This document shows, piece by piece, positions 10,146 to 22,910 of a stretch of 64,000 bases of DNA. The stretch spans positions 25,004,983-25,068,982 of the forward strand of contig NC_092319.1 of NCBI RefSeq assembly GCF_036785885.1, read 5' to 3'. The position numbers were made by a program, and so were the translations under genes. The notes below the pieces were generated by a model. It was not told the DNA's origin. It saw nothing but the letters and a program-made list of their open reading frames with translations, and ran no database searches. The first letter of the stretch is position 1. Each line of letters starts with the position of its first letter. Origin of the DNA: Coffea arabica. Lineage: Eukaryota; Streptophyta; Magnoliopsida; Gentianales; Rubiaceae.

Positions 10146-13083
10146 TGTGACAGCCCCACCTTTCCCTAAGGCGAACCAGAGGGTTTGGCGGGCCGCCTGC
10201 CCGACTCTCGCCGGGACTCAGTCGTTCACTAAAGTTCTCAAATGAATTATAAGAACAAACCTCAAATATACATCACATGGTCCACAAATATACATCCAAG
10301 TCTCCAATAATTACATGTCACAAATGCAGCGGAAACTAATTCCCAACTATATATCAAATGATTCCAAATCCAAAACTGTACAAGATATAGGCTATCCATT
10401 CACGTGAATAAGCACAACAAGTCCTGCCTTCGCCTTGAGCCCTGTGGAGGGGAATAAAATATTTTTGGGGTGAGTTAGAAGCTCAGCGAGTAACCAGAAA
10501 ATCAGTAATCAAATCGGTTTAACAATATTTCTTTTCAATGATGTCATAAATCAATGATGTCATAGATCAAATGATAAGTCCAAAAACGATTACAGCATTT
10601 ACAATACATTAAAATGGAGTATCAATAATTCAAGGAACATTTACAATGGAAAGCGATAGTAACATTCGTTAAAAGGATACGGGCTCACATGGAGCTATTT
10701 GTTTGTTCGTTCGTTCCCCTGACATTTCCCCTTATTCCTCCAATCGTTTGAAAATACATTTTTTGTAAGTAGAATCCCTCGTTCATCCTTTTGTTCATTC
10801 ATCCCCTTTTCCGGACGTTGACCGGACTCCACCCATCCGACCATTGGCCGGACTCCACCCATCCGGACGTAGCCGGACTACAAGGTAATACTCGAGTATA
10901 CCAAATTCACCCAGGGTCACCATATCGCCCGACCGAGTCCGCTTTTGGCTCGAGTCGATCGGTAACAAAGGGCAGTGGCCAATTCAGCCAAACGGCTTAC
11001 ATTCATGCGCAACTAGCATTTCAATAATTAAATCCTTAAAAATTGCACAGTTATTTAGGTCGAGTGCGATAAAGTACACACTCGCCTAGAAAGCTCGTTT
11101 TGAAAATCATTCAAAGCACTTAACATGTTATCAATCAATAATACAAGTCATGAAGTCAAGAAAATATAGCAAATAAGGAACACTCACATGCAAGCACGCA
11201 TGATATGCAAGAAAACAGTTCAAAAGTAACTTTGGAAACAGTTTAAAGGTAAATAATGCAAGAAAACGGTACAAAAGTAACTTTGGAAACAGCTCAAAAG
11301 TAAATAATGCAGGAAACGGTTCATAAATAACTTCAGAAATAGTTTGAGGTCACTCACCTCCATGGCTCAGAAACCATCCATCATATATCATTGCCTTGCT
11401 CAAATCCAAGTCTTAGATCACAAACTCAATGCAAACAAGTCCTTTAAAAGTTCGGACAGCACTTCCCCTAAATTTGCTTACTTTTCCAGCCATCATGGCT
11501 TCATTATTTCCTCAGCCAGTCCCAAAGGTACACACACAACAACAAGTTCATCCAATAGCCATTCAGCAAGCTCCAAGTAGTACTAGTACGAGTCAAGCTA
11601 GGAAAAAGTTCGGAAATGAAAGTTAAGTTCAAAACCAGAAAAATAGCTTTGACGTCATTTTACGGTAATGGTACCAAAGGCGCTACGATTGTCGGATGAA
11701 AGTGCAAGACCCACCATTTCGAAGCTAAGAGATAGGGGTACAATATTACAGAAGGTCACTTAACCCAGTTTTGAGTGTAACCAGGTCAAAAATGCAAGAT
11801 ACTACATCGGAATCACAAAAACAGATTCACCAAAACGCATTCTAGCGGAAACATCATAACTCAGGCTCTCCAAGTCCAAATCCAGAAATTCCAAAACTGA
11901 CTAAAAGCTAAGAAACAGGGCTAAATTTCATCAGAAGGCCGCAACAACCAATTCGGAAGCAATTCCAGCCAAAACAACCAATTACAGGCGCAATTCTTAC
12001 ATTCGGGTAAAACCAGAACAGCAATAGTAATTTCGACTTTTCTCACTCTACGCTACTCTGATTGACCTAAAATTTTGTAGGCACCTCTAAAATGTCATTC
12101 CCTACACTTTCATGTTTTAAGCAAAGGCCAATTCGGCCTCTATCTAGGACCTAAAAATTCGGACAGAATGTTCATCACAAAACCCTCACTTTTCAATTTT
12201 TGGTCCAAAACAGAAATTGGTTGCAATTAATCACTTTTTCCACCTCCTAGAGTCATTAAACATCATTTCCAATCATCATATATAACCACACAACCATGTT
12301 CATATTAAAATAGAAAAATCCCCAAAAATTATAAAACTTCACCAATTCAACCAAAATCAAGATATAATCCATCAAACCGTCTCTTTAACTCACATAAGCC
12401 ACTAATTAAACATGATTGAGAAGAAAAGAGAGGTTCCTTAGCTACTCACCTTACCAACTCAAGAAAGGAAGCAACTTAGCACCTTGGTCTTCCAAACCAC
12501 TTCACAACCAACCTTAATAACACTAAACTAAGAGGTTTTATGGAGGAAATCCAAGTTTAATCGGTTAAATTGTTTGATTGGAGCAAGAAATGAAGAAGTA
12601 AGATGAAAGCCTTCCTTTCTTTTCTCCTTGTGAAGCTCAGCCAAGATGATGAAGAATGAAGGTAATTTTGGATCAATTTGGTACTTATTTGGTAAAGGTA
12701 GTAAGATGGTCAAATGTCAAAGTCCAACCTTCAATAACAAGGTGACACTTGTCACCCTTTAAGCTTGAGATTATCTTCTTGTCTCTCCAAGACAAATATC
12801 TTAACACCTTGTAAAATAATATCACTCAATACAAAATTCCTGCAAGTTGTCAAAAATATAATGCATTTACAGCACTAGCGGGTCCCATGTCCAAAATACG
12901 CTTTTAATTTCTCAAAAACTAACCGATACTAGAAAAATCATTTCAAAACTATCTTTGCTCATAAACTTTATCTGGGGAATTTTTTTAATCAAGAAAATGT
13001 AGAAAAGGCGGGCGTTAAAAAAATAAGCCCTAAAAAATTAGAAAATTTCCGAGTTCTCAAACTCATTTTTTCGGGGCGTCACA
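10146..13083 (-). mobile_element. Solo LTR, Tekay-related family, with perfect TSD
   Basis: Starts TGTGACAGCCCCACC and ends CGGGGCGTCACA, flanked by the perfect 5-bp TSD CATTT (10141-10145 and 13084-13088). It splits the Tat RT gene between a Lys codon and the Cys codon after it, and the frame continues on both sides. It is the same family as 30595-33320 and the reverse-orientation copy at 5100-8119. It has only one copy of the segment that is doubled at 31293-31916. By comparison with 30595-33320, where PBS and PPT fix the direction, the element read on the minus strand. No internal region remains. Confidence 0.92.
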
Positions 13084-13892
13084 CATTTCTTCGGGTTCAG
13101 CCGCATCCGGCTCTCCCACAGGATATCCAAGATTTCCCGCAGGTCTGGAATGAGCCGCTGGTCAGTTCGACTTTTGACGATCATGTCGTCTACGTAGACC
13201 TCCATGCTTCTGCCGATCTGATTTTGGAATAGTTTGTTGACCAGGCGCTGGTAGGTAGCTCCAGCGTTTTTCAGCCCAAATGGCATGGTCCGGTAGCAGT
13301 AGGTTCCTTCCTCGGTGATGAAGGAAGTCTTTTCCCAATCCTCCTCAGTCATCTCTATCTGGTGGTATCCCTTGAAGGCATCCAAAAAGCACAAAACGTC
13401 AAAACCCACAGTAGAGTCTACTAACCTGTCGATCCTTGGCAGGGGAAAACAGTCCTTTGGACAGGCCTTGTTGAGATCAGTGAAGTCCACGCACATCCTC
13501 CACGACTGATCCTCCTTCTTCACCAGGACGGGATTGGCCAACCAGGTCGGGTAATGTACCTCCAGGATGATCTTGGACTCCAGCAACTTGCTGACCTCCT
13601 TCTTGATCACCTCGTTCCTTTCTGGGGCAAAACTCCTTTTCTTTTGCTTCACCGGCTTGAAACGAAGATCCACGTTGAGGTGGTAGACGGCCAGGTCGGT
13701 TGGAATCCCGAGCATGTCTTCAACCGTCCATGCGAAGACCTGGGAGTATTCCCTTAACAGAGCCTTCAAACCCTCCTTCTCCTCTGAAGGTAGCGACGCG
13801 CCAATGCGGAGGACCCGGTGGAGCCTGTCCTCTCTCAAGGGGAACTCCTCAACCTCGTCCTGGGTGCTCAGCTGCCTAGCCTCTTCCACTGG
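13084..13892 (-). pseudogene. Tat reverse transcriptase, palm and fingers
   Basis: The minus-strand frame covers the N-terminal linker after protease and most of the RT: WLANPVLVKKEDQSWRMCVD, then DFTDLNKACPKDCFPLPRID typical of Tat elements, CFLDAFKGYHQIEM, the PFGLKNAGATYQ block and the catalytic YVDDM motif. No internal stop is present. The frame is cut at 13892 by the Ogre-like insertion (protease continues at 42301) and at 13088 by the solo LTR. Both junctions fall where the polyprotein should continue. Residues past 13084 in the reading frame come from the LTR. Confidence 0.9.
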
Positions 13893-15817
13893 TGTAGACA
13901 CCAAATTTTTGTCAATTTTTAATATTTTTTCAAGATTTTTTCTATTTAATGAATTATTTATTTTCTTGCATTTTAATGTGCATTTTTCTCATTTTTTGCA
14001 GGTTTGTTTAAAAAAAAAAGAAAAGAAAGAAAAAACAAAACACAAAAACAAAGAAAAAAAAACAAAAAAAAAAGGAAAGTTAAGAAAATAAAAAATCATC
14101 CTAATCATTTTTGTTTCACCAAAACCATTATTAACCCATTTCTACACTCCATCCTCATGAACATTTCTTCCCATTTTGGTAAAAAAATTCGTCATTGGTA
14201 GCCCATGCATATATCTTGTCATTTGGAAGATAAACCATCATTTTGGCCCAATTTAACACTCCAAGTCAATACATCTCTCGGCTCTCTCTGGTCCCTCACA
14301 GAACAAGAAAAAAACACACAAGGAAAAAAGGAGGCTCTCGGCTCTCAACCGAAAAAAAAAAGGAAGAAAGGCACTCTTCCTCCTCCCAGCTCCCTCTCGG
14401 CTTTTTCTTGGCTCACTTCACACAACACACTCACACACAACTTCAAACATCAAAAGAGAGGCAGCAACCGGTTGTATAATTGGAGCTTTGCATCAGAAAC
14501 TTCAATCAAAGGATTGCCATCTACATTGAGGTAATTTTTTTTTTAGATTTGTTTAGCACATTAAATCCATGCTTCATTGTTCGATTTTCTTTTGATTTTG
14601 CTGGTTTCCTTGGTTGTTGGGTTGCTGAGTTTTTGAGACAAGTCATGCACAGAGCTAAGAAAAAAGAAACGGGCCCATGAATGCATGTCAAGTGTTTGTG
14701 AAAATGCCAAAATGGAAAAAATGAATTTTAGGGGCTGCTTTGCTTTATTCTAGTCTCTTTATGTTGTTTTCTTGTCAAATTAAAGTCATAGTAATATTGT
14801 ATAAGTTGTAAGGAGTGTTATGGTATAATTTTTATGATTTTTGGTGAAAGATAGGGTGATTTGAAAAAATAAAAATCGTGGCTGTTCTTTGGCCATTTGA
14901 CCACTTTTGGGTTATCTCTTGTAAAAACTAACTCCGAAAATGGATTCTACGCAAAAAATGGAGTGAGGGGGTGTATTTTGGTGAAATTCGGTGACCGGAG
15001 AGGTCGCCGGCGACGGCGGTCTGGTGGCGGCGGCGCCACCGGCGACCACCAGGGCCACCAGCGGAAGCTTCTTCAGCTGGTCGAAGAAGAAGAGAAGAAA
15101 CGGAAGGGGAGAAGGAGAAAGAAAAGAAAGAAAAGAAAAGAAGAAGAAAAAGGAAAAGAAATGGGCTAATTTTTTAGTGGGCTTGTATTTTTTTTTAGTT
15201 GGGTTTTGACTTGGGTTTTGGTTTTTTTTTTTTTTTGGGTTTTACGCATGGGCTTGGGAGTTGAATCCCATGCATTTCAGCTGGGTTTGTTTGACAAAAG
15301 GGAGGGGCTGGGCCATTTTTTTTCCTTTGGATTTTCGGCTGGGCTTAGGTAATGTTTGGCCCAAAGAAATAAAAATGATGGCCCAGTGGCCTTTTTCTTG
15401 CCCAATCAGAAGCCGAAATTTGCACTTTTGCTCCTGATCTTTGGAGTAATTTTACTACGGCCCAGAACATTTTAAATTTCTTTCATGTTGGTCCTTAAAT
15501 TAATTGCACTTTGGTCCCTGAATTTTATCTCTTATTTACTGTTGAACTCTGAACTTTGGAAAAATATAATTTTTGTCCCCCAAAGTTTTTCAATTTTTGC
15601 AATTAAGTCCCTAGTGAATTTTGACTCTTTTTATTGTGATTGTTTCTTTTCTTTAATAGCTAATTATGTTACTTTTGAATATATTTAACTTGCAATTTTT
15701 AGATTTTCTTAAATTTCTTTACGTTTGACATATTAGTGTGAATTTAGTACTTTTATTATTATTTTATTATTTTTTTTTCAATTAAATTGTTGTCATGATT
15801 CTTTTGTTCATTGTAAG

Positions 15818-15825
15818 TATAAATA
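15818..15825 (+). promoter_or_regulatory. TATA box of the Ogre 5' LTR
   Basis: TATAAATAGG within the LTR, conserved at 40770-40777 in the 3' LTR. It is the best core-promoter match in the element, lying about 1.9 kb into the LTR. Confidence 0.6.
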
Positions 15826-16307
15826 GGACAATTTGACTTCATTTAGTCACCACTTCAAACGGGAGGTACCCCTATTTTTATTATTTCAATGTCAATTACG
15901 TGCTCTTATGTGCTCCTATGTGTTCCTATGTGTTTATATATTTTTATATGATTTATTTATTGGATTTAAATGTTCATTTAAATTTTCTTATATTATATTT
16001 GTTTAGTTAATTTTTATAATCATTCGAGAGGCATTTAAACGCCTCAAAAATGTAATAGATAGGATAACTAATTTTATTTTATCATATCTTTCCCATTTTA
16101 GATTGTAGTTAGATTCTCCGATGTAATAGATGGGTTGTGTGTTTATATGGTTTATGTGTTACGTGTTTTACCCGCTTTCCTTAGGATTTTTTTTGGATCT
16201 AGATATTATGCTTATGTGTTACGTGCTACGTGCTCTTATGTGTTTATTTGTTTTAATTTATGCTTTATTTGTTTCACTATGAATTGTTAATGCACGACGT
16301 CGCCACA

Positions 16308-16399
16308 CTAGTCCAATGCTAGTTGTGGCTTTTTCCCTCCGCTTACTTGCTAGTCCAACGCTAGTAAGGATTTTTAGAAATGGGCTAGTCCAACGCTAG
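16308..16399. repeat. Three CTAGTCCAACGCTAG motifs in the Ogre 5' LTR
   Basis: The 15-bp motif CTAGTCCAA(C/T)GCTAG occurs at 16308-16322, 16350-16364 and 16385-16399. It is bounded by CTAG on both sides. The same three-copy array recurs at 41260-41351 in the other LTR, and two copies in reverse complement at 18653-18701. Confidence 0.8.
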
Positions 16400-17351
16400 A
16401 CCCTTTAGGTCGTCTTGTGCTAGATTCATCTTTGTGTGCTATTCACTACATTCTCATGCATATTTTCACTTTTAGGATTTTTTTCCATTTGTATGATATT
16501 CCCTATTATATTATCCCCTACTCGCTATAGGTGCTAATCATGTCATTTAGAATTGCATCTCATTTAAGCTAGTTCATTCGCTTGTTCATGTTAGGATAAT
16601 TATTTTTCAAACATGGGAAATGGGTGATTATAACTTTTTAATTTAAATACCCTATTAATCCATGTATAAGAAAATTACGTCATGAGTTTTTGCCTCCCGT
16701 ACCCTTTATGTTGCATTCCCTTTTTCTTTGATCACTTATATATATGTATATAATTTAATTTCTTTTCTTTATTTTAATTTCAACATTTTCATACTCGTGA
16801 CACTTTCACGGAATCATTGTGGCTTTCGCAATTAATGCGATTGGTTCGATTAAACCTTTGAATGAATATTTTGATCCTTTCGATGTTTTATAAATTTAAA
16901 TTTGCATTCATGTAGAAAACATCCAAATGTGATAAATTAAGGGTTAGATTAGGAAAATTTTAACTAAACCTCGTAACTAGCTTAGACTAGGTTGAAAGGG
17001 TGCCTTAGGTTTAAGTCAATTGAACATTTGCCTTCCCTTTCTTCAATTGTGACTCCCGAACCCATTTTCTCTTGTTTTCAAAGACCTGCAGTTGTCAAAA
17101 AGGGTTTTGATTTATTTTATTTTTGTCAAAAAATATTTTTTTTGTGACTGGAACACCAAAAATTCAATATCAAGTGGCGACTCCTCTTTTTTTTAAAAAG
17201 TCCTTTTAGATTAAATTTTTGGACCCAAATTGTCGCATTTTTTAAAGTCCCATTTTAGGTTCCTTTTAACTTGTTTTAAAATAAAATCATATCTTTTATA
17301 AACACCTTTTAACACTTATTTTTCCATCGCGAAAAATGGGGCGCGACAACT

Positions 17352-17370
17352 TGGCGACTCCACTGGGGAC
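17352..17370 (+). other. Primer-binding site of the Ogre-like element
   Basis: TGGCGACTCCACTGGGGAC starts three bases inside the end of the 5' LTR. Elements of the Ogre group use a PBS of the form TGGCGACTC..TGGGGA, complementary to a tRNA 3' end, probably tRNA-Arg. The tRNA identity is from memory. Confidence 0.75.
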
Positions 17371-17520
17371 GTTAGAGAATCCAAGCATTTGGTTTAGTCG
17401 TCTTTTCTCTTTTTAACCCTTATATTTATCATATTTGGATGTTTTAGATTGCATTTTTCTTTTTTAGGATATTTTGCATTTCACCCTCGTATTCGTTTAT
17501 CGTTCCTCATATATGTGATG

Positions 17521-20500
17521 TGTCGCGCCCCATTTTTTGATAAATAAATAAATGGTTTAAAAAATGTATTTTTGGATTCAATTTGTGATTGGAAAATAAA
17601 TTGTGATTTAAAAGAAAAATGGGTCTAAATGGGGGTTTGAGAATGCGACGATTTGACCCAAAATTATAGTTTAAAAAGGGTTTTTGAAATAAAAATTGGA
17701 GTCGCCACTTGGTAATGAGTTAAGGTGTACCAAGTCACCAAAAAAATGAATTTTTAAAGAAAAAATAGGAAAAAGTAGTAAGAAACCCCTTTTAAACGAC
17801 TCCTAATCCACGTAAACCAAAGAAAAAGGTTCGGGAGTCACATTTGACAAAGGGGAAGGCAAGGGTAAAATCGAAGGCACCCCTTTGACCCAGCCAAGGC
17901 TAGTTGCATGATTTAATCAGAGATTTTCTTGTTTTAACCAAAGAATTTATTACATTTGGATGCACTACATGAATGCAAACCCTAGACCTAGGGGTATTGG
18001 GGGAAATTTCTCATCAAAGGTTGAGTGGTGCCAATCACATTAATTGTGAAGCCTAATAACGATCCTTTGAAGAAGTCACGAATAATGCGAGTGGGATGCA
18101 AATGAATGGAATGCATGTATGCAATGTGAGGACATGAGTTTGAAAAAGTAATAAAAGACAATAAATATGTAAATGAAAATGTGCACGTGAGTTGGGCAAG
18201 GTACGGTATGTAAAATGATAATATGAAGTGCATGTGTGCAAGTGATGATAAAAGTGTTCGTGTGCAAGTGAAGAAACATAAAGGTGCACGTGTGCAAAAT
18301 GGGAGGAAAAATGAAAGTGTGATGAGGGTATAAAATAGTAGAGTGGATTTAAAAATGCATGAGCCTAGGGAATTCATGCATATTGGGTACGGGGAGACCT
18401 AAATCGTGACTCAATTTGCCCTTTTATAGAGGGAATACAAGCGTGCTAAGTCTTAGAAAAAGCCACACTCGTCTATATCCCATATTTAAGGGGACTCTCA
18501 AGCAAATGAACCCTATAACTAGCATGAAATGCAAAAGCCCTAAAATGAAGGGAAAAGGGTTTCGAGGAGCATGCCAAATGATAAACTAAGAAAAATGCAT
18601 GACATGTAATGAACACGCAAATATGTACTAACGAGGGGAAATCCCTAAGGGTCTAGCGTTGGACTAGCCCATTCTATGAATTCCTACTAGCGTTGGACTA
18701 GCGGAAACGTACATTCATCCATCACATTCATTCATGGCTATGGAAAGCGAGTAGACATGCCAAACACTCATAAACACATAGCACATAACATTTAGCATGC
18801 TCGACTAGATGCAAGGCCCTAACAAAGCAAATTAACACGTAGCAACTAAGCATGCAAGACACATAAGACAATTAAAACCCTAACTATTACATTTGCTAGC
18901 TAGGCACATGACTTCGATAGGTCTTCATTGAATGCTCCTCCAAGCCCTATCTATTACATTAGGGAGACCCTACTACAATCTAAAAGGGGGAAAAGGAATA
19001 AAATAATTAAATCCCTAACTATTACAAGCCAAGAGGTGTACACATACCCCATAAAGAATAACTTAAATAAAAAATAAAAGTAAATGACATAAATAAAAGA
19101 AATTAAAGAAAGGCTAGGAAAGCAAAGTAGACATGTATTTCTCACGTAGCACGTTGGTTCACATAGGAGAGACAAAAAGATAAAAGAAGTTATACCTCTC
19201 TTGAGTTGAAGCTCTAACGTAGTGAAGTTACTAATGTACCCTCCAAAATAATAAAAGGGTCAAGGTACCACAAATAGTAAAGTATGACAAAGTCACCAAA
19301 GAAAAGGGTGGCTTGGGCTAAGACTATCAAAACAAAAAGGTAATAAGACAAATCGGAATCCATCAAACATTGAATGTTTCCTCACTTTGCAACTTAGAAA
19401 TGATCAAATAATGTATGAATTACAAACAAAGGTGGAACATTGATCAAATTTCTAAAATAGCAAAACGACTAAAGACCCAATAGCAATCATTGATCAACCA
19501 ATCAAGGTTACTTGAAAGCATTTTTAGGAACTTTACAGGTCCAATGAGCAAGAAATGGTCAAGTAACCAATTTATTTCAGAAAATTCAAGAAAATAGGCA
19601 ACCACATACTCATTTAGACACCAAGTTTCACAATCCATGCATTAAACATCACCTTGGCAAAACATGATAACCAATGAAGGCAAGCAAGCAATTGAATTGA
19701 AACATTAGTGCTGCCAAAGACTCAATTGTGAACACTAGCCAAGCATTCAAGTTTAATCAAACACTTTTAGGAACTTCAAAGGTCCAAAGGCAAAGAGAAG
19801 GTGGAGGAATGGTTCAATTGCAATTATCCTAGGATCTTATTGCAAGAAAATGGAACCTAATTGGGTCTTTGTAGCATTGCTGAAAAAATTACAGGGACCT
19901 AATTGATTAGTTTTCACAAACTTGCGTGTCATAGTAGCATTGAATAAAAGCCAAGGGGGTGGACTGTAATTTTCCTTTTGTTTTACATGCATGCAAGTAC
20001 GTAGAAGAACCATTTTTCTGCATCAATTCTGCCGTGAATTTCTTTCCATTTTATCATGCAAATGTGTTCATCCAATGCCAGAATTTCTACCATCAATCAT
20101 TGACTAAACATGCAACTTCATTGCAGGATTAAAACAAAAATTGAAGCTGACCAACAAGGGTAAAAAATTAAACAGCAAAAGAAGGAAAAAGAAAGAGATG
20201 CAGCAGGGCTCTCTGCAATTCAAAGAGCCCAGCCGCAATCTTCATTTCTTAGCTGCAGGCTTTAGCCTCAAGTGCAGAATTCAGCTCCATCATCCAGCTT
20301 TTCAACTTAACATTAAAACAGCACACAATCCAAACACAACTATCACACAATCTGCCCACTTTGCATCATGAAACTTGTAAATTTAGACATCAGTGGTCAG
20401 ACAACATGCATGCAAAAACTGAACAGTCCAAGTGAGGTTTATCAATGCAGCAAAACGAAAATGAAAGCAAGACCTTCAACTCATGTTATGAACCTCACTC

Positions 20501-22517
20501 AAACACAAACATCTATTCTTAAAAGAACCAAACATAGCAGCTAGATGTAAAGTGTAACAAAGTTCTTTGCAACTTTCATGTAATCTCGGCAAAACACAGC
20601 TTTGAAACAATTCCAAACAAACATGGCTGAGCACCTTAAGATAATGCAATTGTTGGAAAATTTTCATACAAGCTTTCACTTAAAGCTACAAACAAGTTTC
20701 TGCAACCAAAACTTTTGACATCTGATTAAAAAATTCTATCACAAAGCTAGCCACCAACTTTCATTTTTAAATGTAAATTTCGGCCTCCCATACAACTTTG
20801 AGCAGATATTTTCAAAAAACCAACCCTACAACTTTAAGCTAAGCGAACTACATGACCCCTCCCACCATCGAATCAAGCAAAAACAACTTAGAAAGGGATC
20901 ATGCCAAAAAATCTGGAAAAATATACAAGAATGGTTCGACAACTTGGTTACTTATTTTTCCAGCAAGTATTTGAACTTGATTTCAACATTTCAGACTTTA
21001 AACATACAAACTCAACTCCAAACCTCCTATTTCCTTTCCCTCAAAACAGGTTAAACATGCAATTTAGGTGGAAAAACTTGATGTGCAATCACAGAATAGA
21101 AAAACAAAACAGAGAATGCAACTTCTTTTTGTTTTTGCTAAGAACTTTTGCAGCTACTCAGTTCGTGTAGGTTAAAATGTTAAAACATCTTATTAAACCC
21201 ACCATTTATTCACCAAATGCACACACATTTTCCAGATATCTATTTTAGCAATGAAGAAACCAAAAAAAATGCAACAAGGAAAACACCCAACATTTCATTC
21301 TCGGACCATGAAGCAACCATTTCATTCTCTCGGACCTTCAAACCAAACCAAAAAAACTAGTCATCGAAATCCATTAAACTCCCAAACACAACACAAAAAT
21401 GTAGGAGACAAACCATTGAAGGTCATACGGAAAACAGAAATGGAAGAAACACAGAAACAGAAACAAACAGAAACGGCAAGAATAAGACAGCAAGAATGAG
21501 TCAAAAACTAATTCCAAACCTACATAAACTTCGAATCTTCTGGGCTTGCTTGAAGATATGAAGTAAAGGGATTACCTTTAGCACCTGATGGGATCCCGTC
21601 AACAAAGCAGAAACGAAGAAATGGCGGGAGGACGTCGACTTCAACGCCACAGATTTCTGGTGAAGAAATTTCTGGAACACAGTAACGTTTCTTCTCGTTC
21701 AGCCGCCGCTTCCTTCTTTCTTTCCTTTCTTCCGTTAACCCCCACAGCCGCCAACTCTACTCAGCTCTCTCCTCGGTTAGTTTCACTCTTTCTTCACAAA
21801 GCTCTCAGTTTTTTCCTCTCTGCCGTCGCCTCTCTGGTTTTCCTTTGCTGTCAGTCACTCTATCCTCTTACTCTCTCCCTTGCGGCTGCTCCTCCTCTCT
21901 ATTCTTGCCTTTCAGTCCTAATCTAGCCCACCACTCTTGCGGTTTTCTTTTTCTGATTTCTTCCCTTTGTTTCCGTCTATCCCTTTTCGTTTTCCTCCAA
22001 ACTCTCCAGCCGTCGTCTACTCTTTTTTGTGTCTTTCTTTTGCTGTTCTCTCCCCTCCATCCTCGGCTGCTGCTTTTCTTTTTCCTTTTATATCATCTCC
22101 CCAACCTCCTAAACCCTCACCTCAACGATGAGGATGAGGGGCTTGTTACTCCTGTAAAATCTAGCCCTCCGATGGTCTTTTGTGAGTGTCCTTTGCACGC
22201 TGCAAAAAATTGCAGCGTGCATGCCGCGACAAAATTTTTTTTTTTAAACTAATTAATATAGATAACTAATTACCTAATAATAAAAAATAAAAATAAATGC
22301 AGAAATGCTAACAAAATGCTAATTTTCTTTCTCTTTTTTTTTCCTTCTTTTCCCTTTTTCCTTTTTGAAGATAAAATAAATGCTTGTAAACTAATTAAAA
22401 TAGAATAAGAGACACGAAACAGGAATCAACCAAAATAAATCTAAAATTGAAACAAATAAATCTAAAATTAAACTAATTAAATAAATAAAATAAAAAACAA
22501 AAAATTTGGTGTCTACA
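17521..22517 (-). mobile_element. Solo LTR of an Ogre-related family, nested in the Ogre interior, perfect TSD
   Basis: Starts TGTCGCGCCCC and ends GGTGTCTACA, the reverse complement of the termini of the surrounding Ogre LTRs. It is flanked by the perfect 5-bp TSD TGATG (17516-17520 and 22518-22522). At 4997 bp it is about 1.5 kb longer than the host element's LTRs and only its terminal parts resemble them, so it is a distinct subfamily. ORFs such as 21588-21926 and 21845-22252 are Ser/Leu/Phe-rich low complexity. The interior was lost by LTR recombination. Confidence 0.9.
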
Positions 22518-22522
22518 TGATG

Positions 22523-22910
22523 AATGATTTATTTATTTACTTTTGTTTATTTACTTATATGTATCGCGCTTCGCATTTGGGGTGGGGAATATTACCCTAG
22601 AGCCTCGCATTGGTTCTCGATCCCTCCCCTCCGAACCGAGCACTAGCATATGTGCTTACATTTTATTTTTTATCCCTCATTTATTTTTTCTTTTAGTGGC
22701 TTGTCACGCCACTCTTCCCTATTAGGATTAGGCGACCCACTTGGACGTGTGATCGTGACACGACGTGTGCGTAGCATGATCTGAGGGGTCACTTAATCTT
22801 CCGTTTTAAGCTTTGGGTTGATAGCCTTTAGCTTTTAGTCGAAGATTGAGGATTTTTGATAGATTCACTTGAACATGTGGCCGTGGCACGACGTGCACAT
22901 AGCAATGTCT
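22523..22910 (+). other. Ogre 5' internal untranslated remnant
   Basis: Non-coding Ogre interior left between the nested solo LTR and the Tekay LTR. A segment of about 43 bp is present twice, near 22740-22783 and 22869-22912: GGACGTGTGATCGTGACACG resembles GAACATGTGGCCGTGGCACG. No gene is visible. Confidence 0.6.

Larger units (their letters stand above)
13893..17348 (+). repeat. Ogre-like 5' LTR
   Basis: Begins TGTAGACACCAAATTTTTG and ends GGGGCGCGACA. It is nearly collinear with 38821-42300, with scattered substitutions and small indels in the CTCTCGG run near 14340 and the GGCGAC-rich block near 15000. A clean TATAAATA box at 15818-15825 is followed by the likely transcription start region. 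Polypyrimidine and polypurine stretches create several low-complexity ORFs (14004-14201, 14897-15209) that I do not regard as genes. Confidence 0.9.

Noticed and set aside
14897..15209. Gly/Arg/Lys-rich ORFs in the Ogre LTR (also 39917-40126)
   Set aside because: Low-complexity frames inside LTRs. The two LTR copies differ by indels that shift these frames.
21588..22252. Overlapping Ser/Leu/Phe-rich ORFs
   Set aside because: Pyrimidine-rich LTR sequence, open in several frames at once, no domain.
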